Position numbers and translations under genes: made by a program. From NCBI RefSeq assembly GCF_000321225.1, contig NW_004450480.1, positions 4,139,810 through 4,203,809 on the forward strand: 64,000 nucleotides of DNA, read 5' to 3'. Shown piece after piece: positions 56,225-64,000 of this stretch (the stretch's first letter is position 1; every line of letters begins with the position of its first letter). The notes beneath the pieces were generated by a model that was not told where the DNA came from, searched no databases, and worked only from the letters and a program-made list of their open reading frames with translations. The DNA comes from Odobenus rosmarus divergens. Taxonomy: Eukaryota; Chordata; Mammalia; Carnivora; Odobenidae.

Positions 56225-56410
56225 ACATGGTATTGAGTGTTTATTCGGTACCGCGCATTGAGAGTCTTACATAGATTAGTTCATTTTATTCCTTCCAAAA
56301 GTCTTTTGAGGTTGGTCATATTATTCCCATTTTCAGAAGATAAAACTGAGGCCTGAGGAGGCCGGGCAGCAGACCAAGTGGTGGAACTGGGAGCCATGTC
56401 TTGGCAGCCA
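56225..56410 (+). repeat. MIR SINE relic, sense
   Basis: GTATTGAGTGTTTATTCGGT, ATAGATTAGTTCATTTTATT, TATTCCCATTTTCAGAAGAT and AAACTGAGGCCTGAGGAGGC follow MIR. Confidence 0.8.
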
Positions 56411-56414
56411 CCCT

Positions 56415-56950
56415 GGGGCACCCACAGTCTTAATTCACACATTTGTGTTCCAAATCTCTTGTCTGTCCATCTTTTGGCATCTCCTTCTTTCCCTCTGCTG
56501 TTTGGGTAGACACCCTGTACTCTGAGCTCTGTTTATGCACCAGGGATATGGTATGTTTCCAGCAGAAAAAGCTGCCTGTCTTCAAGGAATTGATAGTCCA
56601 CTCAGGAAACAGACAAGTACTCCTACGAACATATAATGTAATTGCAGCGTGAGCGAAGTGCATTAAACGTAAAGCTGAGTAAGGGGCTACAAGGCTGGGA
56701 GAAGAAGTGATGTCTTAGAGATGTTGATGTTTGAGAGTTTTCAGCAACGAATATCAAGGTGTTCTAAAATTCACTGAGCGACTGGCTGGAAAAGCGAGTA
56801 AGCGTGCGCTACCAGAGTGGGGTAACGTCACGACTGATATGTGGTGTGCAGATGATGAGTATTCATGTATGCAATGGGGGTAGGTGGGGAAGGGCAGCAG
56901 AGATGGGGCAGCCAGCTGGGACCGACTAGACCTGAATAGGGTTCTTTCTG
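56415..56950. other. Unclassified non-coding stretch
   Basis: Possibly very old repeat (CACTCAGGAAACAGACAAGT resembles a dispersed mammalian sequence), but not assignable. Confidence 0.35.
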
Positions 56951-56954
56951 TTCA

Positions 56955-57345
56955 AGTCACACTGGCACTCCTTCTGTCCTTCTCCCTGCCACCAGCTCTT
57001 TGCAGGGCACTTGCCAGCCTGTTCTGTCTGCCCCTTTTCCACCCCCTTCACCTGGAATTTTTAATCTTTCAGAGCTCCGCTCATTTATCACATTCTCAAA
57101 AAAGCCTTCCTTGATTCCCTGCACAACGCCATATTCTTTGTTATCGCTTCTCCTGGAATGCTGTTCACTTCTTTTGCGTGTACATCCCTGGCGAATGAGA
57201 TATTTTTTTTTTTTGGCAGGTTGTGTGAGTGCTGTCTTCCTTGCCCTGTTGAACTATAGGCTCTTTGTGGACAGGGTCCGTGTCTGTTTTAGCTCATCAG
57301 TTGTCCCCAGAACTTACCAGAATATAGAACTCGTTAAATCTTCTG
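56955..57345 (+). repeat. L2 relic, sense
   Basis: AAAAAAGCCTTCCTTGATTC, ACTATAGGCTCTTTGTGGAC, AGGGTCCGTGTCTGTTTTAG and CCCAGAACTTACCAGAATAT are in L2 3' order. Confidence 0.8.
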
Positions 57346-57590
57346 CAGTTTATTAAAAATGCATGAATATCGACAATTTGATATATCTCTCCATGTGGGT
57401 ATAAGTCAACTTTAAATTGTACTTTAGGACTAGTTAACATTTGGATTAATCAGGGACCCATTTTCCAGGGCTTCCATCAGATATCCCTGGCTGTTAATTA
57501 ACATAAGGGATGTTAGAAATAAGTGTTATTGGTGAAAAAATGGTGTTCAAGATATCCATTGGTTAGAATCTGTCCTTGCACAAACGGGGT

Positions 57591-58369
57591 TGTTAAAGAA
57601 AAAATGATTTCTGACACTTGTTAAAGATGGTAAGGCAGACTTTATTCAGGACCATCCTGATGGGCGTAGAGGACACTGCAGTTGGATTTAACACTGCGGG
57701 GAAAGAGAGAGGTTGGGCCCAACTCCGAATATAGCGCGGACAAGTGGGAATTTATAGCAAAGGATCAGGATGAGGGTTAGTGGGTAGAAAATTACTAAGA
57801 GGGAACATAGAGGTAAGAGGGGGTTCTGGTTAAACCAATCTAATAGGATTCTTACTGAAGATAGGCCAGGTGATTAGACACTGGGGGATGAAGAACCTGA
57901 TGAGATACCAAGAATGATTAGTTGTCAAATGTAGAGGGGTTCTGATTAAACTGACTTATCAGGGTTCTTGCTGAAACCAGATTTTATGAGGACGTGCACA
58001 GATGGGCCTAGGAGAAGTTTCAGGAGCCTGACGAAAGTTTGGCCAAGCAAAGAATCTTTGCCAGGGTTTAAGAATAAGGTCAATATAGGTCTAGAACTCT
58101 GAAGGGTCCTAGTCTCTGTGTTCTGGGGGAGACTCTGTTGCCTAAATTGACTAAATGAGAGGTGAACCTGGCTTCGGAACACTGTTGGATTTACCTCAGG
58201 GTGAAACTTCCATGCAACGTGCTTTATAAAATACCTAAAAACCTGAGAACAGAGGCTTGGCGGGGACGAGGCCCAGATGGTTTGATTCTCTAGCACCTGT
58301 TTGCTCATAACTCTTTGTAGGTGTGGTGACCTTCAGTTTGAGACCTGCTTACTTGTGACATACTGCTCA
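57591..58369 (-). mobile_element. ERV1-like solo LTR candidate, antisense
   Basis: On the minus strand a roughly 780-bp block starts TGAGCAGTATGTCACAAG and ends TTTTTTCTTTAACA (TG...CA). It has a TATA-box-like TATAAA (complement of about 57751-57756) and AATAAA (complement of 57641-57646) about 105 bp further, the LTR promoter-to-polyadenylation layout. The U3-like part contains a diverged direct repeat (57817-57859 and 57934-57975), like duplicated enhancer segments in retroviral LTRs. No primer-binding site or internal genes adjoin it. The 120-codon frame 57946-58308 falls in U3 and is chance. Distal boundary approximate. Confidence 0.7.
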
Positions 58370-58935
58370 GGTGGGAAGGGGGGTTGAGGAGAAACATGGC
58401 TCTACATTACCTCTAAACATTGGAGGTTCTCCAGATTCAGTAAGAAAGCTTAGCAACTGTGAACGGCCAAATTGGCTTTGGTCATCTTACAAGAGAGCAA
58501 TAGACCATTGTTGAATGGAAGAGGCGGTGGTGGGTTAGAGAATACCAAGATAGAGTCAACACATCTTGATGACTGATTTATGTGGATGTGAGGGAAGAAG
58601 TAAAGATGACTGAGGTGTTGGTCCTGGGAGCAGGTGTGGGTTGGTTGAAGGAGGCTTATGACTCCATCTTGTAAACTGGGCTGATCCCTGACTCTATTAA
58701 GAAGCAGACAATATCGGTCTTTGGTAACCTCTCACCTCTTTCATTGTGCGCATTGTGAAATACTCCTCACCCAGTGCTCTGCCAAGTAACATCCTGTCTG
58801 CTGATGTGCTGTGACTGAAGGTCTCACAGTCTTTGTTTTCCGGAAAAGGCACTTTGGAGTCATCTATTTACCCAACCTGTATTGTGATGATTATGGCTGG
58901 AAATCCATGGGACTCCAGCCCATGTAAATAAATCT
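58370..58935. other. Unclassified non-coding stretch
   Basis: Nothing recognised. Confidence 0.4.
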
Positions 58936-58939
58936 GTGC

Positions 58940-59825
58940 ATTTTGGAAAGGCTTTTATTTTGAATTCATTTTAGATGTACTGAAAAGTTGCAGAAGTATT
59001 ATAGATACCCCTTTTTTTTTAAAGATTTTATTTATTTATTTGACAGAGAGAAGGAGATCACAAGTAGGCAGGGAGGCAGGCAGAGAGAGAGGGGGAAGCT
59101 GGCTCCCCACTGGGCAGAGAGCCCAGGGTGGGGCTCGACTCCAAGACCCTGAGATCATGACCTGAGCCGAAGGCAGACACTTAACTGACTGAGTCACCCA
59201 GGCGCCCCTAGATAACTCTCTTATATCTCTTTATCTGCTTGCCCCAATCATGACACTGCACACAACCATGATGTAATTATCAAGAAGAAGAAATTGCTAT
59301 TGGTACAGTGTTCTTAACTAAACTGCAGACCTTATTTGAAATTCACCCATTTTTCTCTAATGCCCTTTTTCTGCTCCAAGATCCTGTTCAGGCTCCCACA
59401 TTGCATTTTGTTGTTATTTTTTCCTTCCTCTGTTCCAATCTGGACAGTTCCTCCGATGTTCTTCGTCTTCATGACCTTAACACTTTGGAAGAGTACTGGT
59501 CAGTTATTATTTTATAAACGGACCTCAGTTTGGATTTGTCCAGTGTTTTCTCATGATTGGGCTGAGGTTATGCATTTTCGGCTTGAATTCCACAAAACTG
59601 CTGTGTCTTTCTCAGTGATTGATAGGCAGGGGTTCATGATGATGTTGGTATGTTTTATCGTAGGTGATGTTTTCTGTGATCACAACTTGGTAAATTGATG
59701 TTTGCCACGTTCCTCCTGTGTAAAGTAACTATCTTTCCCTTTGTAGTTGATAAGCAAATCTGTGATTTTAAATCTGGAAGCAAGCCAAATGAGGGCAATG
59801 AAATTTTGGGCAAAAAACCCCACCC
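58940..59825 (-). mobile_element. Ancient L1-like relic, antisense, split by a SINE
   Basis: AGTTGCAGAAGTATTATAGA, then after the SINE TTAACTAAACTGCAGACCTT, CCACATTGCATTTTGTTGTT, GGAAGAGTACTGGTCAGTTA, GTTTTCTCATGATTGGGCTG and GTAAAGTAACTATCTTTCCC match a common mammalian repeat that I assign to an old L1M 3' region. The assignment is tentative; open frames 59308-59698 are by-products. Confidence 0.55.
59011..59207 (-). mobile_element. CAN-SINE, antisense, inside the ancient L1-like relic
   Basis: T-run, GATTTTATTTATTTATTTGA, ATCATGACCTGAGCCGAAGG and CACCCAGGCGCCCC. A short TAGATA is on both sides (59002-59007 and 59208-59213). Confidence 0.93.
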
Positions 59826-59835
59826 CTGTTCCCCT

Positions 59836-60048
59836 CCTCCCAGCCTCCAGTCGGTGAAGCGTCTGCCTTCGGCTCAGGTCATGATCTCAGGGTCCTGGGA
59901 TGGAGTCCAGAGGTGCATTGGGCTCCCTGCTCTGCGGGGAGTCTGCTTCTCTCTCTCCCTTTGCTCCTCCCCACTTGTGCTCGCTCTCTCGCTCATTCTC
60001 TCTCAAATAAATAAAATTAAATAAATAAATAAATAAAATCTTAAAAAA
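59836..60048 (+). mobile_element. CAN-SINE, sense, with degraded head
   Basis: The head is worn (CTCCCAGCCTCCAGTCGGTG) but GAAGCGTCTGCCTTCGGCTC, GGTCATGATCTCAGGGTCCT and the (AAAT)n AAATC tail are clear. Confidence 0.9.
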
Positions 60049-60262
60049 TTTTTTTTTAGAAAGTATTCATTTGAACACTGTGTTTTGTCCTGGAAAACTT
60101 AAACAGAAGGGTTGATGTAGCTAAAATAAAGCCATCTTTTTCATCTTTACGAAGATGTAAAGATGAAAAGAGTGATAATTCCGGTCTCCATACGGCTGGG
60201 ATCGTAAAAACCTATCTTTGATCATTTTACTTTCCTGATTAAACATGTTTGTTGGGTTCTGA

Positions 60263-60970
60263 ATGACTATAGGAAAATGTCCCGACTTCCCACTGTGCTC
60301 CCCAGGACCCTGCACAGCGAGACGGTGGTACACTTCTCCACTTCCGTTCTCCCTTTATCTTTCATCTGCCCTCTGCTCTCACGAATCCCATGTGTCCACC
60401 ACGTTCACCCAACAACTGTTCCCTGGGTCTCTGTTTTTGCTTATGCTGTTCTCTCAGCCGGAGCACTCCTTCCTTTCTCACCTCTACCTTTTAAAACCCT
60501 TGTTCCCTGTGGATAAACATAATGATCTCATCAGTAATGAAGCTATTGTCTCTCAGCTACCAAATCTCCTTTCTCTGCTCTGCTTTGTGATGCTGAGGCT
60601 GGGCCACTACAAACCACATTTCTGCTTGTGCCAACTGCTTCCTGGAAGGCTCTGTCAGGATGAGGGACTAGAGGATCCTGGGAGATGTTTCGTTGCTGGG
60701 AGCATCACCCCAGTAATGCTTCTCCATCCCAGCATGGCGGCTCCTTCTCATAGCAGCCCTGGAATTCGTCTGCTGTTTGGCCAGCAATGGCAGACTCGGC
60801 CACCTTCTGCCTGCTCAGACACCAGGACTGGAGGCTGGTGGCCTCTCCTCAGAGGGCTGGGTCCTGCCCCCAGGGGAGTCCCTCCTCTAAGCTTTGAGCT
60901 AACGGCAGCAGCCTGGCAGTACCCCATTCTCAGGCATCTGAGTTTCAGCTTTGCAGAGAATGTTCTCTAA
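60263..60970 (+). other. Open frame of 235 codons, probably not a gene
   Basis: The stretch is CT-rich and so poor in stop codons. The protein has no domain, signal or repeat that I recognise, and its middle resembles old L2-type sequence (CCACGTTCACCCAACAACTG, CTCAGCCGGAGCACTCC). A second frame (60277-60516) overlaps it. There is no promoter, splice or polyadenylation context. A decayed retrocopy is possible but unsupported. Confidence 0.3.
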
Positions 60971-61205
60971 GATTCTGAGTTCTAACCATTCCAACCTCTG
61001 CCCTTGGTTCCTGCATTCCTGGCAGCGGTAGCTGTCTCCCTATGTGATAGGTTAGTGTTCTCTTTTTGCTTTCTATAAAGTTACCAGTCTTATCCCTAGC
61101 GAACACTTATTTCTATCACATTCTCTCTGTTTCAAACAAACTAACAAGACACTGGTATTGTTCCTGTCTCCTGCCTGGACCCTGAATGATGTGGAAGTTG
61201 GCACC
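60780..61205 (+). repeat. Ancient LTR-like dispersed repeat (copy 3 of 3)
   Basis: It ends GTTACCAGTCTTATCCC, CTCTGTTTCAAACAAACTA and TCCTGCCTGGACCCTGAATG, the last shared with the end of the copy at 19560-20000. Family name not known to me. Confidence 0.45.
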
Positions 61206-61935
61206 AGGAGTATTGCTAGGAAACTGGTACTCTAGGATGGGTTTGAGGATTTGCTCATGGGATCCTCAGACTTGAGCACAGTGTTGAGTCTTGCTAATGG
61301 AAAATGCGCTGCTGGTAATCATGGCGTCCTATGGCCTCATGTGTGGTGACACCCCTACTGAGGCAAGGACTGAGGGGACCAAGTGACTTCTGCCCTTGAC
61401 TGTGATGGCAGTAACGATGACTCTTAGGACTGTGGCATGAGGTGGATTTCCTCGAGGACACGGGGGCTCTCACAGAAATGGAGTGACAAGCTCAGATCTT
61501 TAAACTCTCAGCTCACAGCCATGGGCAGAGGACCAGAGAGCTTCCCTGGCAACCTTAAAAGACTTTCTTACCGAAGCCACAGTTGGGAATGATGGTGGTG
61601 GTGTTGTCCCCATCACCATTGTCTCCCTGGTTTGAGAGAGAGAGAATATGAATCAACCCAGTTTGGTTCAGAAGTCTTCCCAAGTCCGACTGGCTATAGC
61701 CAAGCAGGAACCCCACAGGGGGCACATGGCTGCTGGCTGTGGGAGGCTTTCCCACAGAAGAGCACAGAGCTGATACCCGTCTTTTGATAACTGCATGGGA
61801 GTAGAGACCATGGCTTGGGGAGGAAGTCTAGTGCTTGGTCACCCTGGAGGTGGGAAGAAGACAGAAGAATCCTTTTCCACTTTAGTCTCCACAACGAAGT
61901 CTGAACTTGAAACTGAGACTGCTTTCGGTAGCTCT
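61206..61935. other. Unclassified non-coding stretch
   Basis: Nothing recognised. Confidence 0.4.
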
Positions 61936-61951
61936 CTGAAGTTGCTTTTCT

Positions 61952-62031
61952 TATTCTTTCTTTCTTTCTTTCTTTCTTTNNNNNNNNNNNNNNNNNNNNN
62001 NNNNNNNNNNNNNNNNNNNNNNNNNNNNNTT

Positions 62032-62088
<57 letters not shown>

Positions 62089-62274
62089 TTTCTTCTTTCT
62101 TTCAGATTTTATTTATTTGAGAGAGTGAGCGAGAGAAAGCACAAGGAAGGGGGAGTGGCAGAATGAGAAACAGGCTCCTTGCAGGGAGCCCAATGCGGGG
62201 CTCGATCCCAGGACCCCAGGATCATGACCTGAGCCAAAGGCAGATGCCTAACCGACTGAGCCACCTAGGCATCC
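61952..62274 (-). mobile_element. CAN-SINE, antisense, with expanded (TTTC)n tail containing an assembly gap
   Basis: The SINE body occupies about 62104-62274 (GATTTTATTTATTTGAGAG, GGGCTCGATCCCAGGACCCC). Its tail side has become a long TTTC/TTCTTT run. A 16-bp duplication with one mismatch (CTGAAGTTGCTTTTCT at 61936-61951, CTGAAGTTGTTTTTCT at 62275-62290) brackets body and microsatellite, showing both belong to one insertion. Confidence 0.93.
61980..62029. other. Assembly gap (50 N)
   Basis: Fifty undetermined bases inside the (TTTC)n run. The true length is unknown; the round number may be a placeholder. The 123-codon frame spanning the gap is an artefact. Confidence 0.99.
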
Positions 62275-62290
62275 CTGAAGTTGTTTTTCT

Positions 62291-64000
62291 GAGGGATTTT
62301 AAGATTCAGGACACGATGTTGGCTGCTCTGTGCCTTGGTTAATAGAACAAGACTCAGAGTTCAGGAGGGAGACATGTTTTCCTTTTCCGCTTGGAACCCA
62401 CTGTGGCTTTGGAGCAAGGACTGAGGGAGCTCAGTGCTGTGTGGCCCCTTGAGGGGCTTGCATCTTCCGGCATCCTAAGGAGGCTGTCCAGCAGGCAGAG
62501 GAACAGCCTTCTGGAGGAGGGTTCGGGCTGCTGGGGCGGGGGGTTGTCATGCGTGGTGGGGCTCCTGCATCCTGAGGACACCAGCCAGGATGCCAAAATG
62601 GAAAAATACATCAAAAGGATTCCCCTGAATAGTGAGAGCTTTGGAAATGAGGGGTGCAGAGCCCATGTAATTCAGATATAAATGGAATTTCATTTGTACT
62701 CTCATGCTGCAGAGGCTGGGGATTGCTCAGTTTACATTAAAACCTGCCTAAACAACTTTTTTTCTCCCTTTTTAAGCAACATTGTTATTCTGCACCATTA
62801 GCCTATGGCAAGCTCTCCGCTTTCTGAAAACTTAGGCATTTGAAACTCAGGCCAAGAGAATAACAAAGGGAGCCCTGGACATTAAGGCCCTGGTTTTCCC
62901 TTACATGGGCTTTTTTGTTTCTGTTTTTTTGTTTTTTGTTTTTTGTTTTTTCAGTGACACTTCTCAGGGTTTCCAGAAGAATGAAGCTAACTGGCAAGGG
63001 GCTTTCAAGAGTATCAACTCCCCAGAGGCATCTTGGGGTTTGTCGTTAACAGACTTGGCCAAGCACACATCGAAATAACTTATTACTTGTTTTACCTGTT
63101 GTTTTAAAAAGGCAGCATTGAAACTCTTTGACTATTTTGCTGTGGGGGTTTTGGCAGAACATATTTCAGAAGGGGTGAGGGGTAAACCGTGGGGAAGAGC
63201 GCATGAATTTCCTGCGAAGGACGCCTAGTTAGGACACATGTGTGTGTTGCTGGTGGATGTAAATTAGAATATTTGGAGACCCTGTGGTATTATTTCTGAA
63301 GCCCTTTACTTACTATTCATGGTTTCATTATGGCCCCTTTTATTCACCCACACACATCTAAGGGTGGTGTAGGGGAGGGGGCAGGTGCTGGGCTTGGCCT
63401 TAAAAAAACAAACATAAAACTCACCATATATTTTAGAGTTATAGGTGCATGCATTTTTTTCCTCCCATCAAATCTTACTTTTCCATTTTAGCCCCATAAA
63501 TGGTTGTCATGGTGACATTTGCTTCCAGCCTCCATAGCTTTGATACAGAGCAGAGAGCTCGGGCAGTACCCGGTGACTGTAAGTTCAGCTCTAACTGTCC
63601 CCTTAGCTCGCTGAAACTCATCGGAAACGAGGTCTGCCACGGAACTGCTCCTGTTCTCACAGAGCAAGTGGAAATTACATTGAAATTAGGCTACGATGGC
63701 CCCTTTGTCTGAGTTTTTCAGAGTGGTGGCGTTCATTTTTAAGGAAAAGTTTTGCTTGTTCAGCATTTTAAAGGGCATTTAGCCAGTAAAAGTCATGGTA
63801 TCTGCAATCCAGCAGTAAAGTAGGACGTTTCGTCCCCTCTAACAATCTCTGCATATCTTGGGTCTGGAGTTGTGTCTTAAAAGTTGTGAGATGGTCCACA
63901 GGATAACGTTTAAAAATGTGTTCTAGCTGACCTCATTGTGTCCTCTTTGGTAATATTTTGCTAATGTTATTTCATAAAACTTTTGTATATATTAAGATCT
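62291..64000. other. Unclassified non-coding stretch to the right edge
   Basis: No repeat family or exon recognised. A TTTTTTG-repeat tract lies at about 62909-62952. Confidence 0.4.

Noticed and set aside
57946..58308. 120-codon minus-strand frame
   Set aside because: It lies in the U3-like part of an LTR, where no protein is expected.
61795..62166. 123-codon frame rich in Phe-Leu-Ser repeats
   Set aside because: It is a translation of the TTTC microsatellite across undetermined bases.

Overview
This window looks like intergenic or intronic DNA from a mammal of the order Carnivora. I could not support a single host protein-coding exon, a structural RNA gene or a CpG-island promoter. The best clue to the organism is a set of about 22 copies of the carnivore tRNA-derived SINE (CAN-SINE/SINEC). 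Its head is of the form CGCCTGGGTGGCTCAG, followed by a CT-rich body and an (AAATA)n/A-rich tail. The head resembles the version I associate with arctoid caniforms (bears, seals, mustelids) more than the dog SINEC_Cf head; that placement is from memory and is inference.

Layout. 1-2579: antisense 5' part of a carnivore L1, with a damaged ORF1, a 5'UTR holding two tandem copies of one unit, and a SINE inserted in that UTR. 2580-5000: ancient L1 pieces, an antisense MaLR LTR interrupted by an A-tailed insert, a 74-bp L1 stub with a perfect target-site duplication (TSD), and a sense MLT1-type LTR holding a SINE. 8339-10460: a hAT relic and an inverted duplication of a composite L1 segment. 10750-16410: MER20-, L2-, MaLR- and LTR-like relics. 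16893-18015: a 5'-truncated sense L1 with a 248-codon open ORF2 3' end. 18960-23000: L1, MER20 and MER5 relics and two SINEs inserted one after the other at one target. 23590-29750: a near-full-length antisense L1 holding a stack of SINEs. 30000-44000: mostly sequence I cannot classify, with scattered SINEs, MIR, hAT and LTR-like relics. 44000-64000: more SINEs, two endogenous retroviral (ERV1-like) solo LTR candidates (47410-48005 and 57591-58369), several MIR/L2/MLT1 copies, and a 50-N assembly gap inside a (TTTC)n SINE tail.

No set of genes works together here. The content is a layered record of transposition: L2/MIR and MER5/MER20 are the oldest, then L1M and MaLR LTRs, then ERV1 LTRs and younger L1s, then successive CAN-SINE waves. 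Element names come from memory of consensus sequences, and no database search was run; family assignments below superfamily level are tentative. Nothing suggests a new gene system. The most informative items are the inverted L1 duplication, the nested or same-site SINE insertions, the A-tailed insert in the MaLR LTR and the two LTRs.
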